In this document: positions 26,975 through 35,868 of the stretch, one piece after another | Layout: the number at the start of each line of letters is the position of its first letter | How positions within the stretch are numbered: position 1 is the stretch's first letter | NCBI RefSeq assembly: GCF_015709455.1 | Contig: NZ_JADNQW010000005.1 | Location: 2,720,501-2,784,500, forward strand | DNA from: Methylosinus sp. H3A | GTDB taxonomy: Bacteria; Pseudomonadota; Alphaproteobacteria; Rhizobiales; Beijerinckiaceae | DNA length: 64,000 bases | Reading direction: 5' to 3' | Notes under the pieces: model-generated | The model's input: the letters and a program-made list of their open reading frames with translations, nothing else | The model's database searches: none | What the model was told of the DNA's origin: nothing | Position numbers and translations under genes: made by a program

Positions 26975-27735
26975 GAATTTCTCCCGCGAACCTTCGGTCC
27001 GCGAATCTTCGGGCCGGGCATGGCGTTCTTCGCTCCGTCCTTCGGGCCGACATTGCGGATCGGCGACGTCGCCAAGAGGGCGGCGACGTCGTCCCCGGTC
27101 AGGAAGCGGCGGTCGAGCAGCCGGGCGAGATCCGCCTCGACGGCTCCGCGCAATCCATGATCGAAGTTCAAGGACGCGGCCGGGTCGGGCCGGTGCCGCA
27201 GCGTGTCGCCCAGCCCGTGGGCGCCGTGCCCGTCGGCGAGCGCGCGCGTCGCCATCGCCAGATCGACGACGGCGCCGGTGGACGCCGCGCCGAGGACGAC
27301 CTCCTCGGCGGAACGCCCCGCGAGCAGGATCACGACGCCGGCGTCGAGATCGGCGCGCGTCGGGAACTCGGGTCGCCTCCCGGCGGCGCGGGTCTCCCCG
27401 CCAGAGTCGCCGCGCGCCACGATCGAGGTCGAGGCGATGGTCAGTCCCGCGTCGAGATAGGCGACGCAATGCCCGGCCTCATGGACGGCGGCGACGCGCC
27501 GGTCGGCGGGGGAGCGATGATCGGGCGGGGCGACCGCGCGCAGTAGGTCGTCGAGCCCGGCGTCACGGCGCGCGGCGCGGGCGGCGTGGAGGACGTCGCG
27601 CGCCCAATGCGCCGTATGGGCCGGCGTCGCGCCGGGCCCGGCGAGGCGGATCGTCGCGACGAGATCGGCGTCCGAGACGCCCGAAAGCGCGTCGCCGAGC
27701 CGCCACGCAAGGGCGCGAGAAGCCGGGCGCGGCTG
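26971..27735 (-). pseudogene. Truncated AAA-M41 protease gene (C-terminal half only)
   Basis: The minus-strand frame is open from about 27735 to 26971 and contains VAAVHEAGHCVAYLDAG (zinc motif HEAGH), then GETRAAGRRPEFPTRADLDAGV and GAASTGAVVDLAMATRALADG. It matches the C-terminal half of the intact protein at 35865-37820 almost residue for residue (roughly three quarters identical DNA by eye). The ATPase half is missing: a stop codon and unrelated sequence appear near 27740. No start codon is available for most of the frame. It lies in inverted orientation to the intact copy, with the type I restriction genes between them. Confidence 0.8.
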
Positions 27736-27883
27736 AAGTCAGGAGTGCCGAGACCAACAGCGCCGAGCACGGCGATGCGGCTTGCGCGAGTCTGGACACC
27801 GAGGCGGCCCCAGAGGTGGAGTTGCCGGATTCGATAGATTGGACCAAAATATAGCGTCGAAAATTGCGAACTCCGAAACACCA

Positions 27884-30800
27884 GTGCCGCCGCATTCCCG
27901 AAATTTCCTGTTCCTGACGGAGTTCGATCCCGAGCTCGCGCGGCTTGGCGCCCTCGCGGAATGGGCGTTCCATCAGGACGCGCCGACCGCGCTCGGAAAA
28001 TTGCGGCAATTCGCGGAACACTTGGCTAAATCCCTGGCCGCGAGAAGCGGCCTCGCTCTCGATCGGCGCGCGAATCTCGATGAAACCCTGCGGACTTTGC
28101 AGCAGGAGGGCCGGCTTCCCCGGCAGGCCGGCGACGTGCTGCATTTCCTGCGACGGGCCGGCAATGCAGCCTTGCACGAAAACGTCGGCACGCCGCAACA
28201 GGCGCTGACCGGCCTGAAATTGGCCCATCAGCTCGCCGTTTGGCACGTCCGGGTTCATGGCGCCGAACGGAAACTGACCATTGCGCCCTTCAGCCCTCCG
28301 GAGCCGCCGAGGAACGCGGCCGCGGAGCTCGCGGGCGAGATCGAGCGCCTACGCGCCCGTCTCGCCGCATCGGAAGGCGAGGCGGAAAGAGCCCGGCGGG
28401 AGGCCGACGAGGCCGCTCGCGCCCGGCTCGACGCCGAGTCGCTCGTGCGACGCGAGGCCGAGGAGCGCGCCGAATGGGAGCGGCTGGCGACGGAAGAGGC
28501 TTCGGCGCGCGAGGATGCGCAACGCGCGCTCGACCTGCTCCGAACGGAAGCGCAGACCCGCGCGCCCGCGCAAATCGCCTCGCTCCAGCAGGCGGCCGAG
28601 ACCGCCGACGCCAATATCGAAATGGACGAGGCCGACACGCGGGTCTTGATCGATTCGAAGCTGGCGGCCGCGGGATGGACTGTCGATTCCGCGACGCTCC
28701 GATACGCGCGGGGCGCCCGCCCCGGCGACGCCGCCGCCATTGCCATCGCCGAATGGCCGACGGCGACCGGACCCGCCGACTACGCGCTTTTCATTGACGG
28801 CCGTTGCGTCGGCCTGATCGAAGCCAAGCGCGCGAGCAGGAATGTGCCGGCCGTCCTCGCTCAGACGGCGCGCTACGCCGAGGGCGTCGAGCTCTCGGAC
28901 GCGCAGCGGCTCCCGCCGGAGATCGCCGGAGAGGCGCCGGGCGCGATCCCATTCCTCTTCGCCGCCAATGGCCGTCCCTATGTCAAGCAAATGCCGACAT
29001 TGTCGGGCGTCTGGTTCCGGGACGCGCGCCGCGAGTTTAACCCCCCAGTGCCGCTGAGCGACTGGTTCAGCCCCCAGGACCTGAAGGACAAGCTCGCCCA
29101 GGTCGCCGATGCGGCCAGCCTCGCCGCGGAGCCCTTCGATTACGCGGGCCTCTATCCCTTTCAGCAAGAGGCCGTTGTCGCGATCGAGGAGGCGATCGGC
29201 CGCGGCCAGCGCGACATTCTCGTCGCCATGGCGACCGGCACGGGCAAGACGCGCACCTGCATCGCCCTGATGTATCGACTGCTCAAGCACAAGCGTTTCC
29301 GGAGAATCCTCTTTCTGGTGGATCGCAACGCGCTCGGCGAGCAGACGCTTCGAGCGCTCGCCAACACCGAACTCGAGGGGCTGCTGAAATTCTCCGAGAG
29401 CTACAATGTCGCCGGGCTCGACAAGCGGCTGCCGGACAAGGAGGACCGCGTCCATGTCGCCACGGTGCAGGCGATGGTGAAGCGCGTTCTGTCGCCGGAC
29501 GGCGAGGAGGACCGGCCGACGCCCGGCGTCTATGATTGCATCGTCGTGGACGAGGCCCATCGCGGCTACACGCTCGACGCGGAGCTACGCGAGGAGGATC
29601 TCGAGTTCCGCTCGCTCGACGATTATCTGTCGAAATATCGCCGGGTGCTGGACTATTTCGACGCGACGAAGATCGCTCTCACCGCGACGCCGGCCCTGCA
29701 TACGGCGGAGATCTTCGGCGCGCCGGTCTATCGCTACGGCTATCGTCAGGCGGTGGTGGACGGCTATCTGATCGACCACGCCCCGCCACGCCGCATCAAG
29801 ACGGCCCTGGCCTTGGCGGGCATTACCTTCGCGGCGGGCGAGGATGTCGAGATCATCGACCCGCGCACCGGTCAGATCGACCTGTTCCAGACGCCGGATC
29901 AGGTCGAGTTCGAGGTCCAGGAATTCAACAAGAAGGTCTATTCGATCGAATTCAATCGCGTTGTCGCCGAAGCCGTCGCCGCGGAGATTCCGCCGTCGGC
30001 GCCCGGCAAGACCCTGTTATTCGCGGCCCGCGACGATCACGCCGACACGCTCGTCGCGGAGCTGCGCAACGCTCTCGAGACGGAATATGGCCCGCAGCCG
30101 CACGACCTCGTGCAGAAGATCACCGGCAAGGTCGATCGGCCGGGCGACCATATCCGCGCCTTCCGCAATGATCCCCGCCCGAAATATGTGGTGACGGTCG
30201 ATCTGCTGACGACCGGCGTCGATGTGCCGGACATCTGCAATCTCGTCTTCGTGCGCCGCGTCAACAGCCGCATTCTCTATGACCAGATGATCGGCCGCGC
30301 GACTCGCCTCTCGCCGGCGATCGGCAAGGAAATCTTCCGCATCTTCGATGCGGTGGACATATACGCCAATCTCCAGACCGTCACCGACATGCGCCCCGTC
30401 GTGGTCGATCCGAATATTCCGCTGGAGACGCTGCTCACCGATCTCCAGCGCGCGCCGACCAACGAGGATCGCAGCTTCGTCCGGGACGAGATCCTCGTGC
30501 GGCTCCGGCGCGCCTTCAAGCATCTGACCGACGCGCAGGCGCAAGCCTTCGAGCGTGCGGCCGGCATGCCGCCCCGCGATTTCCTCGCGCGCCTGCGCGC
30601 CGCGCCGCCGCATGAGGCTCCGGCCTGGCTCCAGGCCCAGGCGGGGGCCTTGGCGATCGCCGCCGGCGCGCGTCCGGCGGCCCGCGATCGCGGCATCTTC
30701 ATCTCCACCCATGCGGACGAACTCGTCGCCGTAGAGGACGTCTTCGCCGGCGCGGCGAGTCCGGAGGATTTCATCTCCGCCTTCGAGCGCTTCGTGCGCG

Positions 30801-31264
30801 AGAATATGAACGCCTCCGCGGCCATGATCGCCGCGACCCAGCGCCCGCGCGAGCTCACCCGCAAGGAGCTGAAGTCGCTCGCCGCCGAGCTGGACGAGCA
30901 CGGCTTTTCGGAAGCGAGCCTGCGCCGCGCCTACGGCCGGGCCCGCAATGCGGACATCGCCGCCCATATCATCGGCTTCGTCCGCCAGGCGGCGCTCGGC
31001 GATCCGCTCGTCCCCTATGCGGCCCGCGTCGACTCGGCGCTCGCCAAGATCGAAGCCGCGAAGCCCTGGACGCAGAAGCAGAAACAATGGCTGCGCCGGA
31101 TCGGCCGCGTCCTGAAAGAGCAGCCCGTCGGCGACCGCGCCATTCTGGCGGAGCCGGCCTTCGCCGCTCAGGGCGGCTATGAGACCGTAAACGCCGAATT
31201 CGACCACCGCTTGCAGGATGTCCTCGCGGACCTTAACGAAGCCATTTGGGGCCGGGCGAGCTGA
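27884..31264 (+). CDS. hsdR: Type I restriction enzyme R subunit (HsdR)
   Basis: About 1126 residues from a GTG at 27884; the frame is open to 27782 and the exact start is unsure because no strong ribosome site is visible. A DUF4145-like N-terminal domain (ARLGALAEWAFHQDAPTALG) is followed by a coiled coil (about 150-250) and the nuclease region, with YALFIDGRCVGLIEAKRA as the D...ExK motif. The SF2 translocase has Walker A ATGTGKTRT near 449 and VVDEAHRG near 555. The end has the EcoEI-type C-terminal domain (PREDFLARLRAAPP-like and KPWTQKQKQWLRRI). It translocates and cuts unmodified DNA with HsdM and HsdS, 20 bases upstream of hsdM. Confidence 0.95.
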   Translation: MPPHSRNFLFLTEFDPELARLGALAEWAFHQDAPTALGKLRQFAEHLAKSLAARSGLALDRRANLDETLRTLQQEGRLPRQAGDVLHFLRRAGNAALHENVGTPQQALTGLKLAHQLAVWHVRVHGAERKLTIAPFSPPEPPRNAAAELAGEIERLRARLAASEGEAERARREADEAARARLDAESLVRREAEERAEWERLATEEASAREDAQRALDLLRTEAQTRAPAQIASLQQAAETADANIEMDEADTRVLIDSKLAAAGWTVDSATLRYARGARPGDAAAIAIAEWPTATGPADYALFIDGRCVGLIEAKRASRNVPAVLAQTARYAEGVELSDAQRLPPEIAGEAPGAIPFLFAANGRPYVKQMPTLSGVWFRDARREFNPPVPLSDWFSPQDLKDKLAQVADAASLAAEPFDYAGLYPFQQEAVVAIEEAIGRGQRDILVAMATGTGKTRTCIALMYRLLKHKRFRRILFLVDRNALGEQTLRALANTELEGLLKFSESYNVAGLDKRLPDKEDRVHVATVQAMVKRVLSPDGEEDRPTPGVYDCIVVDEAHRGYTLDAELREEDLEFRSLDDYLSKYRRVLDYFDATKIALTATPALHTAEIFGAPVYRYGYRQAVVDGYLIDHAPPRRIKTALALAGITFAAGEDVEIIDPRTGQIDLFQTPDQVEFEVQEFNKKVYSIEFNRVVAEAVAAEIPPSAPGKTLLFAARDDHADTLVAELRNALETEYGPQPHDLVQKITGKVDRPGDHIRAFRNDPRPKYVVTVDLLTTGVDVPDICNLVFVRRVNSRILYDQMIGRATRLSPAIGKEIFRIFDAVDIYANLQTVTDMRPVVVDPNIPLETLLTDLQRAPTNEDRSFVRDEILVRLRRAFKHLTDAQAQAFERAAGMPPRDFLARLRAAPPHEAPAWLQAQAGALAIAAGARPAARDRGIFISTHADELVAVEDVFAGAASPEDFISAFERFVRENMNASAAMIAATQRPRELTRKELKSLAAELDEHGFSEASLRRAYGRARNADIAAHIIGFVRQAALGDPLVPYAARVDSALAKIEAAKPWTQKQKQWLRRIGRVLKEQPVGDRAILAEPAFAAQGGYETVNAEFDHRLQDVLADLNEAIWGRAS

Positions 31265-31284
31265 CCGGCCGATTTGGAGCTGAG

Positions 31285-32748
31285 ATGAATCCCTCGTCCG
31301 ACCTCGTCAACAAGCTCTGGCGCCTCTGCGCGGTCCTGCGCAAGGACGGCATCACCTATCAGCAATATGTCACCGAGCTGACCTATTTGCTGTTCCTGAA
31401 GATGCTGGCCGAGCGAAAGCTCGAGGAGAACAAGCTCCCGGAGGGCGCGCGCTGGCGCGATATCGTCGCGCAAGAAGGCGTCACGAGGCTCGCGCTCTAT
31501 CGCCGCATATTGGCCGATCTCGGCGATCCGCAGAAGAAGCGTGACCGCACCGTGCAGGCGATCTTCGCCAATGCCGCGACCTTCATCCGCGAGCCGGTCA
31601 ATCTCGACAAGCTCATCGCCGCCATCGACGATCTGCATTGGTTCACCGAGGAGCGCGATTCCTTCGGCGATCTCTATGAAGGCCTGTTGCAGAAGAACGC
31701 CGAGGAGACGAAGCGCGGCGCCGGGCAATATTTCACCCCGCGCGTGCTCATCGACCTGCTGGTGCGGCTCATGAAGCCCAAGGCCGGCGAGGTGATCCAG
31801 GACCCGGCGGCCGGCACCGGCGGCTTTCTCATCGCCGCCAATCGCTTCATCAAGGCGGAGACCGACGATCTCTTCACCCTCGCGCCGAAGCAGCAGGAGT
31901 TCCAGCTCCGCTACGCCCTCCATGGCATGGAGAATGTCGAGGGCGTCTATCGGCTGCTGCTGATGAATCTCTTTCTGCATGGCGTCGACAGCCTGCGCAT
32001 AGAGCTCGGCGACACGCTCTCGCCGGCTGGCGCCGATCTCGAGAAGGCCGATCTCATCCTCACAAATCCGCCTTTCGGCCCGGCGGGCGGACGGCCCTCG
32101 CGCGACGATCTCACCGTGACGGCCTCGGTCTCCTCCTATCAATTGCCCTTCGTGGAGCATTGTATCCGCAAGCTCAAAGCCGGAGGCCGCGCCGCCGTCG
32201 TCGTGCCGGATAATGTTTTGTTCGAGGATGGACGCGGGCGCGAATTGCGCCGCATGCTGATGGACCGTTGCGATCTGCACACGATCCTGCGCCTGCCGAC
32301 CGGCATTTTTTATGCGCAGGGCGTGAAGACCAATGTGATCTTCTTCACCAAGGGCGAGGCCGACAGCGGGCAGACGAGCCAGGTCTGGGTCTATGATCTG
32401 CGCGCCAACATGCCCGCCTTCGGCAAGACGAGTCCTTTGACGCCAGCGCATTTCGCCCAATTCGAGCAGGCCTTCGGCGACGATCCGCATGGCCGCGGCG
32501 CTCGCCGGGACGAAGGGGAGGAGGGACGCTTCCGCTGCTTTTCCCGCGTCGACATCGCCGCGCGCGGCGACAATCTCGACCTCGCCTGGCTGCGCGACAC
32601 GTCGAGCGACCCGGAAGATGCGATGAGCGAGCCGGAGGAGTTGATCGGCGCGATCCTCGGGCATCTCAGAAGCGCGCTCGCGGAGATCGAGGTTTTGAGC
32701 GAGGAGCTGGAGGGGAGCGAGGGGATTACTGCCGAGGCGGCGCAATGA
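31285..32748 (+). CDS. hsdM: Type I DNA methyltransferase M subunit (HsdM)
   Basis: 487 residues. The N-terminal helical domain begins MNPSSDLVNKLWRLCAVLRK; the ATG at 31285 follows GGAGCTGAG. The SAM motif is DPAAGTGGF near 172 and the adenine-methylase motif NPPFG near 261. The GAGQYFTPR sequence before motif I is typical. It modifies adenine in the site chosen by HsdS and is needed for restriction too. It overlaps hsdS by ATGA. Confidence 0.96.
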   Translation: MNPSSDLVNKLWRLCAVLRKDGITYQQYVTELTYLLFLKMLAERKLEENKLPEGARWRDIVAQEGVTRLALYRRILADLGDPQKKRDRTVQAIFANAATFIREPVNLDKLIAAIDDLHWFTEERDSFGDLYEGLLQKNAEETKRGAGQYFTPRVLIDLLVRLMKPKAGEVIQDPAAGTGGFLIAANRFIKAETDDLFTLAPKQQEFQLRYALHGMENVEGVYRLLLMNLFLHGVDSLRIELGDTLSPAGADLEKADLILTNPPFGPAGGRPSRDDLTVTASVSSYQLPFVEHCIRKLKAGGRAAVVVPDNVLFEDGRGRELRRMLMDRCDLHTILRLPTGIFYAQGVKTNVIFFTKGEADSGQTSQVWVYDLRANMPAFGKTSPLTPAHFAQFEQAFGDDPHGRGARRDEGEEGRFRCFSRVDIAARGDNLDLAWLRDTSSDPEDAMSEPEELIGAILGHLRSALAEIEVLSEELEGSEGITAEAAQ

Positions 32749-34052
32749 GCGAGCTGAGAGACGGGTGGTCAGAAGCTCCGCTCACGGAAGTCATCACCCT
32801 TCACGACGGCCGTCGCATTCCTCTCAATCAGGAGCAGCGACAGTCGCGGCAAGGAAAATATGCGTATTACGGCGCGAACGGCGTCGTCGATCATATCGAT
32901 GATTATATTTTTGACGGACAATACGTGCTGCTCGCAGAAGATGGTGGGTATTTTGATCAGCCGGAGCGCGGAGTCGCCTATGCTGTCGATGGGCGCTTCT
33001 GGGTGAATAATCACGCTCATATCATCGAGCCGAGCGGGGGCATCTCGGTCGGCTTTTTGGTGCGGTGGCTCAACGCGATCGATTGGCTTCCATTTGTTAG
33101 TGGCACGACCCGCTTGAAGTTGACGCAAGGAGGCATGCAACGAGTTCGCATCCCATTGCCGCCCCTCGCCGAACAACGCCGCATCGTCGCCAAACTGGAT
33201 GCGCTGGACGCGAGCGCGAAACGCGCCCGCGCCGATCTCGACCGCATCCCCACCCTCGTCGCCCGCGCTAAACAGGCGATTTTGGAAAAGGCCTTCAGTG
33301 GCAATTTGACAACTGGGTTCCGAGCAGCAAGCAAGAGTGCGCTTACTGATCGTCGCTGCCTATCGGCGCTTGGTTTGGATCAATCTGAACGTGGTGAATG
33401 GCCGCAAGATGAATTGCCTAGAGGTTGGGAATGGAAGGTCTTTAGCGCGGTCTTTGTAGACGTGACCGACTCTCGCCGTAAGCTTCCTACAAAGGAATAC
33501 AGGGAGGCAGGCAAGCTTCCGATCGTTGATCAAGGTGAGCCATATATTGCTGGTTGGTCTGACCGAGATGATATGGTCCAAACAGCTATGCCGCCTTTTG
33601 TTGTTTTTGGCGACCATACCCGATGCGTTAAGCTGATCGAGATTCCATTCATACAAGGAGCGGATGGCGTAAAGGTTCTTAAAGTAAAAGCTGAATTTGA
33701 CATACAATATTTATATTTTGCTCTGCTTGCAGTTCGGCTGCCCGACAAAGGTTACAGTCGACATATGAAGTTTCTCCGAGCAACGGTGTTTCCTTGGTGC
33801 GAGAGAGCCGAACAACGCGAAATCGTCCGCCGCATCGAAGCCGCCTTCGCGAAAATCGACCGCATCGCCGCTGAGGCGGCTTCGGCGCGCGCGCTTCTCG
33901 ATCGTCTGGATCAGGCGATCCTCGCCAAAGCCTTTCGCGGCGAGCTCGTCCCCCAGGACCCGAGCGACGAGCCGGCGGAAAAGCTCCTCGAGAAGATCAA
34001 AGCCGCCCGCGCCGCGCCGCCGGCCCGCAAGACGAGAAAAAAGCTATCGTGA
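32745..34052 (+). CDS. hsdS: Type I specificity subunit HsdS
   Basis: 435 residues with the standard two-half layout: target-recognition domain 1 (about 1-140), a conserved spacer (LPPLAEQRRIVAKLDAL... RAKQAILEKAFSG), target-recognition domain 2 (about 205-345), and a second spacer (EQREIVRRIEAAFAKID... RLDQAILAKAFRG). The two spacers are homologous, as in most HsdS. Both recognition domains, especially bases 33330-33780, are clearly more AT-rich than the spacers, consistent with exchange of recognition domains by recombination. The DNA target cannot be predicted by reading. Confidence 0.95.
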   Translation: MSELRDGWSEAPLTEVITLHDGRRIPLNQEQRQSRQGKYAYYGANGVVDHIDDYIFDGQYVLLAEDGGYFDQPERGVAYAVDGRFWVNNHAHIIEPSGGISVGFLVRWLNAIDWLPFVSGTTRLKLTQGGMQRVRIPLPPLAEQRRIVAKLDALDASAKRARADLDRIPTLVARAKQAILEKAFSGNLTTGFRAASKSALTDRRCLSALGLDQSERGEWPQDELPRGWEWKVFSAVFVDVTDSRRKLPTKEYREAGKLPIVDQGEPYIAGWSDRDDMVQTAMPPFVVFGDHTRCVKLIEIPFIQGADGVKVLKVKAEFDIQYLYFALLAVRLPDKGYSRHMKFLRATVFPWCERAEQREIVRRIEAAFAKIDRIAAEAASARALLDRLDQAILAKAFRGELVPQDPSDEPAEKLLEKIKAARAAPPARKTRKKLS

Positions 34053-34062
34053 GACGACGCAT

Positions 34063-34308
34063 ATGACGACCTTCGCCTCCACCAAAATCAGCCTGTCGCA
34101 AATCCTCGAGGACCAAATCCTCGAGGACATGGTCGCCGGCCGGATTCAGCTGCCCGATTTTCACCGCGGCTGGGTGTGGGACGACGAGCATGTGCGCTCC
34201 CTGCTGGTCTCGGTCGCGCGCTCCTTTCCGGTCGGCGCGATCATGCTGCTGGAGACAGGCGGCGAAGCGCGCTTCCCGACGCGGCCGGTCGAGAGCTCGA
34301 ACGGATAG
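34063..34308 (+). pseudogene. Truncated DUF262 (GmrSD-type) gene, N-terminal fragment
   Basis: 81 residues reading LSQILEDQILEDMVAGRIQLPDFHRGWVWDDEHVRSLL, then SFPVGAIMLLETGGEARFPTRPVE. This is the start of DUF262 proteins, whose full length is several hundred residues with a DGQQR catalytic motif shortly after. The frame stops at 34308 before that motif, and the next gene is unrelated, so the rest was deleted. It lies 10 bases after hsdS. Full-length relatives restrict modified phage DNA. Confidence 0.75.
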
Positions 34309-34382
34309 CGTCGGCGCCGCCACGCGGTTTCTCGGAGTTTCGGTCGCGGATCGACGGGCGCGATCGCGCTGTTGTCGTCCCG

Positions 34383-34655
34383 TCAGCCGGACTTCACGGC
34401 GGCGGCCGTGGATAGTCGTATTCCGACCGCGACACCTTTCTCGAACAGAAGCTCAATTCCCCGATCCTCGAGCGCCCGCTGGAGATCCAACAGGGTCCTG
34501 TCGTGCGGCGCGGTCGCGCCGCGTTCGAATTCGGCGATCGTCCTGCGATTGACCAGGCAGGCGTCGGCGAGGTCCTGCTGCGAGAGGTTCAGCCACCCTC
34601 GAGCGGCTCGGAGCTGCGCCGCGGAAAGGGCGGGGATGGGCTGCTTGGTCATCAT
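34383..34655 (-). CDS. Xre-family helix-turn-helix regulator
   Basis: 90 residues. The HTH reads LRAARGWLNLSQQDLADAC, then LVNRRTIAEFERGATAPHDRTLLDLQRALE, a full Xre/Cro domain. The tail is IELLFEKGVAVGIRL. It is divergent from the 295-residue hypothetical gene at 34746; the gap 34656-34745 is AT-rich (AACTATAAAACATGCCATTTAG) and probably holds promoters for both and the operator. Likely repressor of the 34746-37981 gene set. Confidence 0.85.
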   Translation of the reverse strand: MMTKQPIPALSAAQLRAARGWLNLSQQDLADACLVNRRTIAEFERGATAPHDRTLLDLQRALEDRGIELLFEKGVAVGIRLSTAAAVKSG

Positions 34656-34745
34656 CTGTTAACTATAAAACATGCCATTTAGTGCGTCAATTCCTATTTT
34701 GTGATCTAAGCAGTGCGTGCTCTCGAGCAAAAGGAGTGAAGAGAC
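34656..34745. promoter_or_regulatory. Divergent promoter/operator between Xre gene and the AAA-M41 module
   Basis: 90 bases, AT-rich compared with both flanks, between divergent starts at 34655 and 34746. AAAAGGAGTG just before 34746 is a strong ribosome site for the plus-strand gene. An operator for the Xre protein is inferred; no clear palindrome was picked out. Confidence 0.5.
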
Positions 34746-35633
34746 ATGCCTGTCAACTGTAATCAGCCCCCGCGTCCCGAGCCTGTCCGTTGCAGCGACG
34801 AGCTCACCCAAGCCGCCCGCGCCGCCGTCCTCAGCGCGGTCGCGACGAAGTTTCCGCCGGAGCCGCTTTTCGATCCGGCGCTCTCCCGCGTCTTGTCGAC
34901 CTGCGCATCGGTGGTGAAGAGACATGGCCGCCTTCTGGAGACGGCGATCATCGAATCCCTCGCGGAAACCGGCGCAGAGGTCTGGCAGGGCGTGAAAATC
35001 CCCTACACGCGCGCCGCCTTCGCCTTTGTCGTGTCGCCGGACTACGCGCTGAACCGCAATCGTCTGCTCTCGCATGACGCCGAAGACATCAGCGGCTGGT
35101 TCGACGCGGATATTCTGACGGTCTACGAAGGCTGGGCGGCGGCGCTGCAAGTGCGCCGCGGCGGCGGCGCAACGGAGCCGACCAAGAGAAAGCGATCGGA
35201 GCGCGAGATACGCGCCTTGAATCTCACCCTGGCGTCGTGGCTGCGCCAGCAAGGGTTTGCGGGCATCGAAACCGCGACGGTGGCTGCCGTCGATTGGCTG
35301 GGCCAAGCCGGTTTCTCGGAGGACGTGGTTCTTCATGGAGAGGACATCGATCGCTTCTTGGGCGCTCCGGCGACTGCGAAAATCGCCGCCCTGAGCGACG
35401 TGCTCCGCCATGAGCTGGACCACCAGATGAACGCGCTGCTGCGGCCCATGGCCGCCACGTTCGATCACAACCGAGGCATGCGCCAGGCGGTCATGGATCG
35501 CCCCTTCGCGGACGTCGCGGAGGCCCGGGGCGCTATGCGCTTTCGGCCGCAGCGGGATGCGCAAGTTCAGCAGCCTGTCGAGAGCGAGGCGGCGCGGCGC
35601 GTCCGCGCTGGCGGGCGCCAGTTCGGGCTCTGA
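34746..35633 (+). CDS. Hypothetical protein heading the AAA-M41 module
   Basis: 295 residues with a strong ribosome site (AAAGGAG). No signal peptide or membrane segment. The middle shows ETGAEVWQGVKIPYTRAAFAF and VSPDYALNRNRLLSHDAEDI. There is a basic linker (EPTKRKRSERE) near 145. I recognise no family. It precedes the AAA-M41 protease gene by about 230 bases on the same strand and is divergent from an Xre repressor. A substrate, adaptor or toxin role is possible but unsupported. Confidence 0.6.
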   Translation: MPVNCNQPPRPEPVRCSDELTQAARAAVLSAVATKFPPEPLFDPALSRVLSTCASVVKRHGRLLETAIIESLAETGAEVWQGVKIPYTRAAFAFVVSPDYALNRNRLLSHDAEDISGWFDADILTVYEGWAAALQVRRGGGATEPTKRKRSEREIRALNLTLASWLRQQGFAGIETATVAAVDWLGQAGFSEDVVLHGEDIDRFLGAPATAKIAALSDVLRHELDHQMNALLRPMAATFDHNRGMRQAVMDRPFADVAEARGAMRFRPQRDAQVQQPVESEAARRVRAGGRQFGL

Positions 35634-35760
35634 TCGCGGCGACTCGAAAGAGCGCGGGGCTTTTTCCGCGCTCCTTCGGACTTCGACAGCCGATGCGGCG
35701 ATCCCGCCGTTCCAGCGCCGCTGTTCCTCTTCTTCAGTTCGTATCAGTGGGACCTTCACG

Positions 35761-35868
35761 ATGTACGCCGATCCATTCTCCATTTCTGACGCCGTCGACA
35801 AGACGCGGATGCTTTTCGAGCGCGATACTTCCAACGCCGTGGCCAATGCTCGCGGGAGGGGCCAATGA
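35761..35868 (+). CDS. Possible small protein upstream of AAA-M41 gene
   Basis: 35 residues, MYADPFSISDAVDKTRMLFE onward, ending with an ATGA overlap onto the start of the AAA-M41 gene at 35865. The overlap suggests translational coupling, which is the main support. The composition is normal. A leader peptide or small adaptor is possible; chance cannot be excluded. Confidence 0.35.
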   Translation: MYADPFSISDAVDKTRMLFERDTSNAVANARGRGQ

